64,000 nucleotides of DNA from Clitopilus passeckerianus (Eukaryota > Basidiomycota > Agaricomycetes > Agaricales > Entolomataceae): contig CALYLX010000143.1 of assembly GCA_944990035.1 (NCBI GenBank), positions 806,001 to 870,000 of the forward strand, in the 5' to 3' direction. The position numbers and the translations under genes are program-made. The notes below the pieces were generated by a model. It was not told the DNA's origin and did not search any database. It saw only the letters and a program-made list of their open reading frames with translations. Below are positions 9,771 to 22,343 of this stretch, one piece after another (the first letter of the stretch is position 1; every line of letters starts with the position of its first letter).

Positions 9771-11870
9771 TTGTGACAGTAGCACTTCCGGGTCGGGTCA
9801 GCCCACGATCAAGTGCAAAATGCCAAATCACCGTCTAAAGGCGCCTCACGCCGTTCTCCGAAGGCGATTATGAGATGGTAATTCCAGAAGGAAGTTCGTG
9901 CGCCCGGGGGCAGTTGAATTTCTCGTGCGGGGTTGCTCTCGTACCCCGCTCATTTCATTTACGCCCTTCTGGGTTCTCATATTTCTAACGCTGTTCTCTT
10001 CACAGTCTTCATCCAATTCGTCCAGCCCGCGAAGGCCGAGCTTTTTTCCCGTCGTGGCACGCAGGAAATACTGAGAGTCGTCCCATCTCACTTCTATTGG
10101 GAGCGCGATGAAGATTAAGGAAGATTCGGAATATGACGGCACGTTGAGGTTCTCGTTGGTACGTAGTCTTCATAATCTTCACCGGTTTGAGACTTAACAA
10201 CTACTTCAGTGGTATGCGTTACCACTCCATCCTAGAAACGACATCAACACCCGCGATCTCGTCTACTATTTCTCTGGTACGTTCACGCTGTCTTCACGGT
10301 TCTCGCCGGACGATTCGAACTGACACCCCATTCTTCCTTCTTAGTCATTACGAAACTGGTGGGGATCACGATGGTCCCTGTGCTTTTGGCCACCAACCTG
10401 AACATAACGAAGACGCGTACACTTATGGAGGACTTGGGGTTAGTGTGAAGTGTTAGATGTGAAGCGAGAAGTGAGCGCACGACGCTGTGGAGTCAACGAA
10501 TCTTCCGGCATGGGTAGGTGATCTTCGACCTTTGTGATGCTCGACAGCATCGAACGACCGAGCTAACAAGTTTCTCAGCACGACCATCTATCCGTCGACT
10601 ATGGATAGCCCTTGGCCCGTCCTTCTCTTTCTTGTTTTCATCGTCGCCATCCGCATCACCATTTGAGGATCGATATCGTCGCATACCCACTATCGCAAAG
10701 GTGTTCACCGCAGACAGAAGACGTCCCCTCGCTCCTCGTCGCATTTGTTTGTCCGCCACGATGGGACACGGGGACGGTCTCTCTCGGGGAGACCAGGCCA
10801 AAGTAAAACACTCTGCTCACTGGCACATCCTGGCATAGAGACAGTAGAAGATGGTTTCCTGAGTTGAAGGAACCGTCTCCGTGCCTATGGCTCTCCCCGT
10901 TCGCCGTTTGTCGTACCTTTGACCTCTTTCCCTCCAACTTGCGTCTCTAACCTTGCCACAGTCGGAGTGGGTTCCGGCTTTTGGTATCGCCTCATGTCTA
11001 CCTTTTTCTCTCCCTTGTCTGTTCACGGTAGTCAGGATACGGGATTCCTGGTCGGCGTAGTTGGAGGCGCCGCCAGAAGTACACACCTTCTCTCCAGAAC
11101 GGGGCGTTTGAATAACACAGTGGCTAAGATGACGAGTTTTCTGTATTTACTGTGATGTAAAGTTGAAAGGGCCGAGGTCTCTAAGAGTATGTATTCTTCG
11201 TGATATCCCAAGGTCTGGAGCTAACCCCTTCCTCAGCATGACTTTCGCTCTAAAGAAGATGGGGAGAGAAGTTATTGCATAAGGAAGGCGCAGTATTTGC
11301 GTACAGTCGTGAGTGCGTTCACTCCGCCTTCCCCCTCACGCTGACCGCGACTTGACGCTGTCCGCTTCGTAGACGTATACAAGACGGCGTAATCCTCTCC
11401 ACGCCCCAAGAACACCCGAAGCATCATCGAGGTTGTGACTTGTAGAGTCACTATTACCTCTCAGGAGAACGGCGCTTGGGAACTCGATGAGAAGAATGAC
11501 GGACTGTAGGAGTATGGCTGGGTGGGACACTTGTGGCACGCTGTCTTTGTGGCCTTCACCGATCAGGGACTAACATCCTTCTCAGCGTCACTAGTTGTCT
11601 TAAGAACATCATCTAACCAGCCAATCGTAAGTCCCTCTTTTCTGCCTCGTACTTCACGTTTTAGATATCCTACTGATCCTTCGCTTTCCACAGTCGTCTT
11701 CTATTCTACCCAATCCACAATCGATGTCAAACATCGTATCCCTCTTCACGCCCACAAACATCAAGTCAATCTCACAGCCATGTCTGGAAGAGATGAGTCC
11801 CTGTTCGCTCAAGAAGAACGGCGCTTGGGGACTCGGTGTGAAAAATGATAAAAGGTTGGGGTATGGCTAG
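9770..11870. other. Block C remainder: intron-rich decayed copies
   Basis: Several splice-like cassettes recur: GTACGTTCACGCTGTC ... TTCTTAG (10280-10344), CGAGCTAACAAGTTTCTCAG (10558-10577) and GGACTAACATCCTTCTCAG (11567-11585). Similar CTAAC...TTTCTCAG ends occur near 24.2 and 34.6 kb. This looks like several partial copies of intron-containing genes, none of which I could read through. Confidence 0.35.
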
Positions 11871-12240
11871 GTTTTGAGCGGTTTTGTACATGAGTTTTAG
11901 TCGACGATCAGGGATTCTATTATTCGGGGAACGCCAGCACACTGATATCCCTTGGACGACGCCATCGAGTATTCCAGAACGTCGGGGCGTAGGAGGGTTC
12001 GGTAGCTCTGTTAGATTGGTGAGAATGATGCGGATGTTTCTCAAAGATTAGATCTACATTCTTGAGGACCAATGTGAAGTACAATATGATGCAAGCCAAT
12101 AAATTATCTCACTTAAATTTGAAGCCAGCTTACGCGTTTGGTGATCAAAGGAGGCAGATGACGCAATAGGGGTTGAGATACTCGCGATGACAGAAGGTTG
12201 CATAGAAGAATTATGTACATATCTGGTCTGTGCTAACAAC
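11870..12240. other. Unassigned stretch
   Basis: No gene, hairpin or peptide homology recognised. Confidence 0.4.
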
Positions 12241-12245
12241 TGATT

Positions 12246-12545
12246 TCACACCCAGAGCTTTGCGCCATCGGCGCAAAAGCAGTTCCAACTTTATAACGCG
12301 TCAATCATGAGTGATCTTGTCTCCGATGAATTCAGAACTTACCTGTTATGCGCTGGGTCAATTGTTGGGTCATATGTACCTGCCCCGTGCCCATCTCGAT
12401 CGCAAAGATACGTGCAGTATGCGTTAGGCTCGAGAACAATGGTTCTTTTGCTGACTGTGGCAGAGTTTCCATTCGGATTGAGTCCCGGAGCAGCGGAGAC
12501 GATGGAAATAAGGCTTGCAGCAAGGGTGATAGCGAGCAACTTCAT
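12246..12545 (-). CDS. Small secreted peptide precursor, copy 5
   Basis: Exon 1 is 12343..12545 and exon 2 is 12246..12288 (intron 54 nt, GT-AG, phase 2), giving 81 residues. The signal peptide starts MKLLAITLAASLISIVSA and the propeptide ends in Lys33-Arg34. The mature part has C44-x3-C48, then GHGAGTYDP, then C71-x-C73 and ADG. It is closest to copy 1 in having Trp/Tyr-Asn before C-F-C and ending in W-V. No defect seen. Confidence 0.85.
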
Positions 12546-12617
12546 GATTGACTTGCTTTTAGTTGGGTAGAGTCTGCGAGTGTTTCGTGTTAAGGGTTTC
12601 TGTCACTGCAACTAGGC

Positions 12618-12624
12618 TTTTATA
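12618..12624 (-). promoter_or_regulatory. TATA box of peptide copy 5
   Basis: TATAAAA on the minus strand in the context ACGGTATAAAAGCC, about 75 bp upstream of the ATG. Confidence 0.7.
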
Positions 12625-12639
12625 CCGTTGGAGTGTGCA

Positions 12640-13680
12640 TACGTAAGACAACAGGCGTACTCGGGGACCGAATAGAGATTGTTATCCTCCACTTCTTGGC
12701 GCCTGTCCGGGTTGTCTGGTACACAATGAGACTGGGGCTGAGTTACACGCGAATTCGGAATTCACAATCTGAGATGCCCCCCGCAAGCTCGATATGTATG
12801 TAATAGACGGATTCGCCTCAATATCACACCCGGAAAAACACGGCTGCACGGAATAGCTCCCATCTTCGTGACTGAGCTAATTTGATCTGAGAAGCATTGA
12901 AGGATGGTAAATTTTGTTGAATCCACTACAGGGAATGCGGGGTAATTGGACCGATGATGTTTAGCCAAGAAACATGATGACGATGAGCTGCCACATCCGA
13001 CCCCCGTAAATTTGCATAGGTGTCAGCTATGCCCATACTTCACGATTAGATGGATACCACTCGGCCTGACCTCAATCTTGCATCTGGAGAATAAACCACA
13101 GGGTATTTCTGACATGGTTACAGAACATATCTTTATTTCCCCATCAACGCTTTCGGCGAGTTAGATCAATTGAGTGATTAGTGTGCCAGCTGAAAACCCG
13201 TTCATTAATGTCTTCGACCACACGCGTCATCCGACAGACTTTAGGGCCAGTTGTCGTCCTCGACTACCCCTCACACTACACATAGACTCATAGAGACCAT
13301 CCATATTGTACGTGGTACAGGTCCATAGTTGAGCGCACTCAAGTCCAAGCCAATCAATTTCCCATAGAGTTTTGCACTATTACTACTGGAATTGCGGAGT
13401 AACCCACACTGAAGAGACTACCGGTGCACTTGGAGTAGCAGCAAGGCCTAACAAGGAATCGAGTCGGAGGTATATTATAAGGTGTAGTCTACAAACAATC
13501 AGGCTACAGTGATGCAGTCTGCGGTCAGAATATCTAGAAGGGAGGCATCCTCGACTACTCCACACAGTGATCCCTCATCAACAATTACAATGATAGTGAT
13601 CTTCCCCTCTGGCCCTCTGTGACCGCTTCTTCAATGACGGGTTACCATGGACCGTGGTACTTCCAGGGTAGAGTAGATGG
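12640..13680 (-). promoter_or_regulatory. Upstream region of peptide copy 5, longer than in other copies
   Basis: GAGATTGTTATCCTCCACTTC (12681) and ACCCCCGTAAATTTGCAT (12999) match the other copies. The ACCGTGGTAC element lies at about 13650, 1.1 kb from the ATG rather than about 0.5 kb, so an insertion or expansion separates them. No coding model is supported between. Confidence 0.45.
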
Positions 13681-13689
13681 GTTATCACT

Positions 13690-14930
13690 TCGCGTTACCT
13701 ACTTACAGGCTACACCTAACCACTGGTACATACTACAGTGACGTTGCTAAGGTTGCATCTGGAGAACACACCATCGGGGGTTTTACGTCGCGGCTACAGT
13801 CTACAGAACCTTGACAGCACCGGTATATCGTGTATCCCTATATTCCTTATCTCCCTATTTCCTCAACCGAGAACCAAGAGACTGGGAGGCTGTTCAGTAC
13901 ACCTACTCTTTTCAGCCACGCTAAGAGGCCGGCGGGATGAGGCGTCACTGTATGGCTCTCGGGATCAAGAGGAGCTGGATACATCCTTAACGTAGAGGGA
14001 CCCCTGGAGAAAGCACTCAGGGGATCAGCTGAAAGAGGGAGGAGCGGTCGGAAGGAACGCCCATAAAGTCTGTAAGAACGTACAATGAGCTCAATCCTTC
14101 CACCCGAGGTTGTAGGTCCGTTGTTCCACCGATAGGTAAGAACCGTTCGGACACACGGTGTCCTCTTCGATGTGTGGGTACGCCATGGTCAGAATTCGGA
14201 CGTGTGGCGTGTTCTGGACGTGGTGCGGGTGGGATCGGATGGAGGCTGTGGGGGGCTCGAGAATGATGCGTGCAGGATTTCTCATTCCTCGTCAACTCCC
14301 ATCGAAATCGAGTGCGAGTTCCCAAAGCACATGTGCCAGAAGGAAGTAGTAGACGGCCGTTTCCCGGACAATTCGTTGCACGGATGCCCGAGGCCGATGA
14401 CCGCGGTTAGCCTTATATTTACGCAAAATGTAACATTTCCGTACAATTACAATGTCATTTCCCTATCCAATACAAGTGGTACTACTATGAAATATCAGCT
14501 TCTTCTTGTACGAGGACGCGTTCTATGATACCCATGAACTCCAGAATGTGGAGCATTCTACGAGATTGTGGCAGTGCGATATTGATGATTTGATGATCCG
14601 CGAGATAACTCGGGCGCTCATTGGTCCGGCAGCCCCAGTGCCGATGCCGAGCCGGCAAAAACATAACATTTCGCCACAAAGTTCAATCGAGAAGTTCTCC
14701 TGAAATTTGAGATAGATTTCAGAGAAACCACATGGTGACTTTGGCTTTCGGGATACTCTTCCAAGTTTCCGAAGGTCTCCCGACCGATCCGACCGGACAT
14801 CATTACCATAAACGGGCTCATATCCTCATGTTCGCGTGAATCACATTACTCTCAAAGATCGAGAACTTGTCATTCTCATCGCGTTTGCATTCTCTAGTCT
14901 AAAATTTACATATTTCTTACCAATATGTAG
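13690..14930. other. Unassigned sequence
   Basis: Overlapping short frames on both strands (14.0-14.5 kb) show no recognisable domain and no convincing splice structure. Confidence 0.35.
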
Positions 14931-14939
14931 CCTTGGCAT

Positions 14940-15030
14940 TAGTGCACAGACCACGTAGTTTTAGATATAAAAAGCTCCTGTATTTCGTAGGTAGAATCTG
15001 AGGTTATTAGTAGCTAGTTGCTCGGAGTGA
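14940..15030 (+). repeat. Promoter-like fragment shared with 52.2 kb
   Basis: ACCACGTAGTTTTAG, a TATA-like ATATAAA, CTGTATTTC and AGAATCT occur in the same order at 52185-52240. No gene follows in either place. It may be part of a repeat or a promoter left behind by a lost gene. Confidence 0.4.
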
Positions 15031-16725
15031 CACTGTGTTCAGTTCGTTCTTAGGCTCTCGTTGTGCGGTGATCTCGGCGGTTGAGGCTGCGTGAACTCCC
15101 GTCTTGTTAATTTTTTGGAATATGGTCGCCATGCGCGGGACCATTGTTACTTGATTGATACAAATATATTGATTTTACTACGTATTACATTTTCGGAGCC
15201 CTATTTACGGTCTTCGCGAGGTGTGACAACGTGATATCGATTGTATCTAAGCCCCACGAACTCGAGGTTGTGGGTTGTGGTTGGGTTTGGTTAGTTTAGT
15301 GCGATCCCGGTCGCATTTGAGCGCACCCTTTCCCTTTCATTTCCTGCGCACCTCTTCACCGAGGAAGGATAAGAAGTTGAAGGTCGGGTGTTGTCTTTGA
15401 GTTGGGAATGACAAAGCTATAATATTCAATATCCATGGTGATAATCGCCTGAGCACCACGATATTTCGTGTAACTTCCCCCGATATGGCGCTGAAGGGCC
15501 CGAATAACGGGATTTGAACGGAACAGGTTATAGACTTCTTAGACATTTCTCCACCATCATCAGTTTCACGAACAGACAATGACTGTTCGCTCGGATTTAC
15601 CATCAACATCGAGAGGATTACAATTTACTGGCACCACTGGGGCCTGGGTCCTACATCCCCTACGAGACTACGATTGCATTTGGCGAGTCGCACAGAGCTT
15701 TTATTGTATTCCAACCGTACGTTACTGCCACCCCGATTCTGTACGCTGGCTTCCAGCTAGGGAAGGGTGCGTAGCGTGGGAGTCGCCCCACTGGCAGAGG
15801 CCCGTGTAATAGGCCAAGGCACACACGATGGAGGTAAGACCAACGAGTGACATTCAGGTCTGGACTGCTGAGAGGGGGAGGAAAAAATTAGATATCCATT
15901 CAGATCAAACGGAAATCGACTCGGACGGACCGGGAAGGTTACACTCGATGATTAACGATGGTCCCCATCGCTATCGATCAACGATGAGAAAGCGGCTAAG
16001 GAAGGCAGGTGTAAAGCTTGAGCGCTGAGTAAGGAGTCATCGAACGGGTTGAAGAATATGTGTACCGACCGGTATGAGTCTTAAGCTTCTTGCGAACGAT
16101 AGAGGATTCTTGTCCATGATCTGGGATCCCCAGGGACCGAGCTCCTGCTCCTGCCCATGAAAGTATCGTCATAGAGGGGATCCAGGGGGTGGAGGTGGGA
16201 TGGAATGCTTTCGAGCTTCGGAGTGCTGCTCGGGTGAGGTTAGAGACGTATTTCTAGCAACTTGGAGGAGAACTGGTAAACGTACGATAAAATACTCGTA
16301 TAGTGTTGTAAATCTCCGACGTAGCCTGTTCCCTTTGTCCTTTGAGTACGAAACCTCTTCACTCAACCGCGTCCCGTTCGATTCGTAAAGTTGGCAATGG
16401 GGACTTGTAAGGAAGAGATGGCACAATCTGCGGGCCCATAGGAATAGTAAGAGTCGAATAATGGTCGGACTGTGTTGGGATTCAAGCTATTTACCGGTAC
16501 AGGGAATGGCTTGGTTGTCTGCGGGATGATTGCCTAAGTACCACAACGAGCGCCGGCTTGGTACAGGAATTATCGATTACACTCAGGTCGGGCTCCCATA
16601 CGTCCACTAGAGGCATGTAATGACACAGTTGAGGCGCGTTAAGAGGAGGAAATCGACAGTGAGAGGCCCACCAACGACCGCCTGTGACAAGGGAGAGAGA
16701 CTTAAAAGCGAGGCAAGATCAACCA
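15030..16725. other. Unassigned sequence
   Basis: A 90-codon frame on the minus strand (15337..15609) starts MLMVNPSEQSLSV but has no recognisable feature. Nothing else is supported. Confidence 0.35.
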
Positions 16726-16726
16726 A

Positions 16727-16818
16727 GGTGGCTATGCTTCCTTTCCGCATTTGGGCTCCGGGGAGATAAGATCCGAAAGAAATCGATCTTATCTCGCTAA
16801 TCTGTCCTTTTTGGGAGT
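16727..16818 (+). repeat. GATAAG hairpin element, copy D
   Basis: AAGGTGGCTATGC, TTCCGCATTTGGGCTC, perfect 11-bp arms GAGATAAGATC / GATCTTATCTC around an 11-nt loop, then TTGGGAG. Confidence 0.8.
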
Positions 16819-16859
16819 CGACGTCGGCACACGCGTCAACAGTTCCTCTTCAACTCCGT

Positions 16860-18260
16860 TAGGTTCTTCCCTCCTCTTCTTGTATTGACTTTACAGGTTC
16901 TTTTTCCCATTTTCCAACACCTCGAACGCGTGGATCCTTCGACCTTCCGAGGGAGGAACTTCGACGTTGCCTTTTCTCCCTGTCGTGACGCGTACATCCC
17001 TTGGAGATTGCGTGGAGTTTGATTCTGGTGAATTGGTGTATGGTGTGGGATTCCTCGGTCGGATGGCGTGTCCTCCTAGTGTACGTCAACTTTTCTACGA
17101 AATTCGGCCTGCACTAACCTCATCTTCGGTAGGTTGGTATTCCAGTTCCCTGGCCTCACGCTGTGTTAGTGCCGGCGCCATTCTCGCCTCCTGCTGATTC
17201 TTCCGTATGCCTATTCCACCTCCCCATGAAATCAAACTGACTTTTTGCCCATCATAGTCGTCCCTATCTTCGTCAAGCCCATGATGAACTACGACATACT
17301 AAGTTAAGCTCCGATTCGCCCAGGAACATGGGGAGGGGATAACCTGGGAGCCAACGTTGTGCTTCAGTTGGACATCCTCGTTCGCACCTGCCTCGGTACG
17401 CTCATTTTTACCCACGGACCATCAAAGATTCTCTCTAACCTCACTTTCCTGAACTTCGCAGTCGCAGCTAGTATGAGTGGCTCAGAGTACGAGTATTCCG
17501 CCCGCTGGAGAAAGATTCTTGTGAAGAGCATGAGGAAGTGACAATAACCTGGAGCATGGCCAGGCTGTGTGCTTGAGTTCGTAAGCGGTACGTTTTCTTT
17601 CATACACCTCACCAATCCAAGACTAACAGCCTTTTCAGCGTGACTGCCTATTCAGGGAACGAGACTCGCACCCGGGGAATCCATCCCATCCTACATCTTC
17701 TACTATTCATCCGGTACGTGCGCACCATTGTCGCGGTTCCCACTAGGCAACTCGAACTATCGATTCTCTCTAGCCCATCGTGGTGGTGTTATGATCCATG
17801 TATACGACTTAGGGTGTTCCCGATTCTTTCTCGCTACCAACACTCAACTACGACCCCCAACTACCAGCGTTTGAGGTCCTGAACATGGATGGGCCCACAC
17901 TGGACCTACGACGAAGGTACCCACCTCAGGTCCCTTGACGACGACGAGTATGTGCACTTGTCAGGATGGTAAATGATGCTGAGTGGTTCTCGAGGGTTGG
18001 TGGATATATGGACCCTGGGACTCCCCCAGCAACGGTTCGTGTCCCTTACGACATTCGACTGCACGAAGCTTACTCATTCCTCAGCATCACCTACACCCCT
18101 TCCACCCTTCATTCCCTCCTCCTCCTCTTTTTCATGATCGTCACCAGGTCTTCGAGCACTCCGAATCGTACTCCCTCTCGCGTGGATCGACATCAACTTT
18201 CGAAGCTCTATTCACTTCCTCTGTATTCGTATGCCCGCCACGACGATCCCACGTAGGCTC
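16860..18260 (+). pseudogene. Decayed intron-containing gene copies (block D)
   Basis: Recurring splice-like parts: GTACGTCAACTTTTC ... GCACTAACCTCATCTTCGGTAG (17081-17133), GTACGCTCATTTTTAC ... CTTCGCAG (17397-17460) and GTACGTTTTCTTTC ... CCTTTTCAG (17588-17637). The exon after 17133 aligns to the block B exon. I cannot follow one frame through all parts. Confidence 0.35.
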
Positions 18261-18266
18261 TAGGCA

Positions 18267-18510
18267 GTCGAGGAATCCAGGCCTACGTTATTGGCTCTCC
18301 CCTGTCAGGGCTCTCGGGGTTGGTTTGAGGAAGATTGTCCTAGAGTTGGGGGAGCCTATTGCGTATGTATTTTTCGAAGCGTTTGGCGGTCGAGGAACAC
18401 AGGCTTACGTTATTGGTTCTGTCCTGTCAGGCGTCTCGGGGTTGGTTTTGACAAAGATGGTCCTCCAGTCGGGGGAGTCTATTACGTAGGGTTCTTTTGG
18501 GTCTTCGGCG
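18267..18510 (+). repeat. 122-bp tandem duplication in block D
   Basis: GTCGAGGAATCCAGGCCTAC at 18267 and GTCGAGGAACACAGGCTTAC at 18389 begin two similar units; each continues with TTATTGG, CCTGTCAGG, CTCGGGGTTGGTTTG and GGGGGAG. One open frame crosses both. No domain recognised. Confidence 0.6.
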
Positions 18511-18885
18511 ATCTCGGCCTAACGTGTTCTTCTTCAGCATCATCGCGCAAGCCTATGTTAGCCATTTGAGAGAGTCATCCTCGTAGCGAATCGTTGCTCC
18601 TTCGTCTTCTATCTTGTACGTTCGCGCCACCGTTCTCACCTGATGGAATCACACTGACTCATTTCTCTTAGACCTTTCGTAGTCAATATACACCATTCGT
18701 TTCACTTACCAGTCCATATAGATTCCATATGATCATCTCACTCGAAATGAAGCCAGCGTACTGAGTTGGACCTGATGACAGAAGGCGTGGGCAATGCGAT
18801 GCGGAGTGAAAGGTTCAGGAGCGAAATGGTAGTACATTTGCAGTGCTTGACAGATCTAATAGAATGCTGCGCTACCCTCCTCAGT

Positions 18886-19182
18886 TCAAAAGGATACCGT
18901 GTATCCATCATCGCAGGTACAACTATTTTCAAGCGTCATCGTCAGCCATCTGTCATGTATGCTCAGAAACAGATAGAAAACCTACACTCTTGTTGGAGCA
19001 TTCCATACACCATGTTTACCATGGTCGTAGCATTGGAAAAAAGAACACAAGGTCTCATCCGGGATAATCAATGTTCTTTTGCTAGGTGTGGCGGCATCTT
19101 CGATAGGGTTGGGTCCCGGAGTAGGAACGGCGGAGACGATGGAAAGAAGGGTTGCAGCAAGGGTGATAGCGAGTAACTTCAT
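18886..19182 (-). CDS. Small secreted peptide precursor, copy 6
   Basis: Exon 1 is 18986..19182 and exon 2 is 18886..18922 (intron 63 nt, donor GTAGGT, phase 2), giving 77 residues. The signal peptide starts MKLLAITLAATLLSIVSA and the propeptide ends in Lys35-Arg36. Cys lie at 46 and 51 (C-x4-C, one residue wider than other copies) and 67/69 (C-x-C) followed by DDGY. The usual GHGxGTYDP is changed to GKHGVWNAP. This is the most diverged apparently intact copy. Confidence 0.8.
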
Positions 19183-19267
19183 GGTTATTGGCGGATTTGA
19201 AATAACTGGTTGAGGAGGGGTGACGACTAGGATTGTTCGTTGGTAGTTCGTGGTGTGCGATGAGGCT

Positions 19268-19274
19268 TTTTATA
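19268..19274 (-). promoter_or_regulatory. TATA box of peptide copy 6
   Basis: TATAAAA on the minus strand in CGGTATAAAAAGCC, about 90 bp upstream of the ATG. Confidence 0.7.
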
Positions 19275-19279
19275 CCGTA

Positions 19280-19945
19280 GGATGGTCTAGGAAGAGCACA
19301 CGGAAAGCAATTGACGGGCACTCGGAGGTAGGCAGGGTATCTGGCCGACAGTATGCCGAGTCATTGGCCGAGTCCACGGTATACTTTGAATTGTAATATC
19401 ATGGAGCGATGACAAGTTCGTATGCATACGATGCCCAGAGCCGAAAGCCAGAGATCTGATTTTGATGATTCGCCGAGCACGGCTGGGCATTTCATCTCAG
19501 CTCACAATTGATAAGGTTGTTCATCCATATATGACCTACGTAAATCTGGTACAGTAGTGTGCCGAGTCCGTGGTATACGTGAAACCGTGCCATCCAGTAG
19601 TGCCGGGCCTACCGTATAATGGCGAGAGGGGAGAGGTAGAAATTCTACGTCAAGTTCCTCCATAGAACGGGACACAGTATGGAGGTGTGCTTCAAGTGGC
19701 TGACCTCTATTGCCCGTCAAGATCATTCAATCATGCCCCAAACCAGTTGAGTGGCTCGTTGGCATCGAAGAAATGAAGTGCCAAGTGGAGCCAATTGGCT
19801 GAGTACGACCCCGTTTTTTTCCATCCATCCAAACGATACTAATGATGCTCCTCCATATACGACCCACGTAAATCTGCTTGCGCGGGCGGCGGTAGCAGCT
19901 TCACTCGTCACGAATTACCGTGGTACTAATACTGCCAAGAGTAGA
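19280..19945 (-). promoter_or_regulatory. Upstream region of peptide copy 6 with an internal duplication
   Basis: The CCGAGTCCRYGGTATAC segment occurs twice (near 19367 and 19563), so this upstream region appears partly duplicated. ACCCACGTAAATCTGCTTGC (19861) and TTACCGTGGTAC (19915) follow as in other cassettes. Confidence 0.5.
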
Positions 19946-20246
19946 GACGATTCGGCCCCCATGCATTTCAAGGTCAATTTCGCCCGACATGAACATGCCA
20001 AGAGGATCGACCGGAGCAGCCACGGGCCGTCTTGAATCGCAAGGCCGATGGCTTCTAGTTCAAGCAAGAACAACTTAATCTCGTCACTTCTGTGTCAAAG
20101 ATCGACGCCCCGAGCGCTCGCCCCAATTAAATGCTGTCGGCGACATCGGTCATGGTTAAATATCACATGGAGGAAAGCTTAACAATCGTTCTGCACCCGC
20201 TCGATTCTTCCTTTGCCCTTAAAACGCGACTATCGCAAAAGACAAC

Positions 20247-21034
20247 ATGGTTAGCATACCAGACGTTCGTGCTACCTCGCCCGACTTGAAAAAGAACATG
20301 GACCAGAAGAAAGATCATAAAACCCTCCCAGACGAGGCGACAATCGCCAAAGCAGCCGAGGCTACAATACTCAACCACAAAGGCGAGAAGGTCGTCTTTG
20401 GGTCTTTATTTGAGAACCAGACGACTGTCGTTGTCTTCATTCGACATTTCTTCTGCGGCAATTGCCAGGCGTACGTTTCTGACCTAGCAGAGATACCCTC
20501 CAGTGCGTTGGAGAACGCCGGCGTCAAATTGGTCGTTATTGGATGTGGCGGTTGGGAGCCTATTGACTCGTATAAAGGTGCGTATTCATACCTTTCGAAC
20601 TGATTTCAATACCCTCAATATCGATTTAGAAACGACCTCATTCTCCCACGAGATATACGCCGACCCGTCTCGGTCATTGTACCACATTCTTTCAATGACA
20701 TCATCCTTCACCGCAACGCCTTCGTCGCAGGAGCCTCCCAAGTATCTCAAAGGCGAATCCGTACTGAAGCGTATTACTTCGAGTACCCTGAACTTCTTAA
20801 TGCACCCCATGGTCAGCCTTACTGGAAAGGGGGGGGATGTGCGACAAAATGGTGGAGAGTTCATCTTTGGTCCTGGAAAGACGTGTGGGTTTGCAAGCAG
20901 GATGAGGAATACGGAAGATCGTGAGTTCTTGATTCATTTGGTTTCACCACAGGTAGATTGAACAGATCTTACCAGATGTCGAAGTAGAAGACTTGATGAA
21001 AGCTGCTGGTGTCAAGTTGAGTAACGGTGCATAG
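20247..21034 (+). CDS. AhpC/TSA-type thioredoxin-fold protein
   Basis: Exons 20247..20577, 20630..20920 and 20976..21034 (GT-AG) give 226 residues. Residues 55-75 contain VVVFIRHFFCGNCQAYV, the thioredoxin-fold strand with a C-x2-C in the place of the peroxiredoxin active site, and later LVVIGCGGW. The second exon has EIYADPSR and FIFGPGKTC followed by FASRMRNTEDH, and the short last exon gives VEVEDLMKAAGV. This order is typical of fungal AhpC/TSA_2 (PRXL2-like) proteins, probably cytosolic redox proteins; peroxidase activity is not shown by sequence. All phases join cleanly and the length is normal. Confidence 0.85.
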
Positions 21035-21443
21035 GTAGTTCCTCCAAGTGTGGTTAGACCAGTCGAAAAATCCTCTGTGATTATCAGAAATAGTATACCT
21101 AGCTGCGATGTGTATAGGGAAGTAAGTTTCAGTGTGAACGTCCATGTCTCCCTGTAGGACCCCTGTCAACCGCCAGCGACGATGATTCAAGTTCTGCTAG
21201 TATGGATAAACTGTTAGCTGAAACTTACCCAAACCTGTTCTCGTGCATACCGTAGGCTCACTATATCTAATAACAAAGGATCCCTTTATTTGAGATACAA
21301 GTACATTAGCATTGGCAGAACCTGGTGGAGGAACCGATTCCCGAGGATCTCCACATGAAGCAAAGAAGAGAAGATGCAAGAAACTGCAGAACAATAGTAG
21401 GTGCGGTTACAACACTACCACCTTGACCCGAAGGGGACGCCCT
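21035..21443. other. Spacer between convergent genes
   Basis: No gene seen. It separates the 3' ends of the AhpC/TSA-type gene and the terpene synthase remnant. Confidence 0.5.
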
Positions 21444-22343
21444 CTACTCCTCAAGGGCATACCCGCCGAATTTCTCTCTTAACTCGAATACACCAGTCTC
21501 CAGAACTTGGTCGTTCTTCGGACCAAAGAAACGTTCGGTTTCAAAATCCCACCTATATCGGAATATCAGTCATGGCTACGTGTTGATGTGTAAATACTGA
21601 ACTTACAAATCCTGGCCTCTGACTAAAATACCGCAGGCCGCTATGACCCTAGCGGCATCGTTCGACATGACAGGATCAGGATGAGCAGCGAGTTGGTGCT
21701 TGGCATCTCTCAGCTGCAGGGCTAAGGCCTCGCAGTAGCCACCTACAAAGTCCATAGCTGCTTGAATATCGATCTTCCGGGATTTCATAACCGCGAAGAT
21801 GATGTTGGATCCTCCGTGATTCATTCCTTGCTCCATGTCTAAGGAATGAATATCGTAATTGTTGGAGTCAACATCATTAAGCCAAGCCGAGTCAAGGCGA
21901 GAACGACTCACATTGGTTGCACAAATGAGGTCCAAAGCGGCGTAATAGCCCACCGTCCACACGGGGTCCCTGAATACGTGGTCCGGAAGCTCTATGTCCA
22001 GAGCATGTTCCACGAAGTCGCAAAGAACACGAGTGGCGGATGCCTCACGACGGAACGTGATATAATCCGTGAATCCTAGGATTTCGTGCTTCTCGCGGGC
22101 AGCGGCCTCGCGCCCAACGTGTGTTGCGTAGGCTTCAAAATGACCAATGAGGCGGTTAATAAACTCAGGGCCTCGCTTGCCATCGAGGTGGAGGCGCCGG
22201 AAACTGGGAATGCGAGTTTGAGTATTTAAAATTGAAGTTACGGCGGTCCGATCGTACTTACTCCTGTATAATGTCGCACATATACGATCCATCGTTGAAA
22301 TCAGGCTCTTTGAAGGCGCGAACGGCGGTGAGAGGAGGTTGAC
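21444..22343 (-). pseudogene. Sesquiterpene-synthase-like gene, 5'-truncated
   Basis: Exons 22262..22343, 21607..22203 and 21444..21552 join in phase. They read QPPLTAVRAF and DGSYMCDIIQ, then FRRLHLDG, then NDVDSNNYDIHSLDMEQ, and end with WDFETERFFGPKN. These are landmarks of fungal class I terpene synthases. The N-terminal third with the Asp-rich DDxxD/DExxD motif is absent. The only candidate first exon (about 22410..22488, starting MAIVNPTQ, in phase) adds 26 unrelated residues behind a poor donor. The metal-binding NSE region is also odd: an NDxxS-like stretch appears twice (NDVDS and DIHSL) before MEQ. Catalysis is unlikely as it stands. The family call is firm; the pseudogene status is inferred. 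Confidence 0.75.

Noticed and set aside
20247..22343. Terpene biosynthesis cluster around the AhpC/TSA-type gene and terpene synthase
   Set aside because: The synthase is truncated and no P450, reductase or transporter gene lies next to it; proximity alone does not support a cluster.
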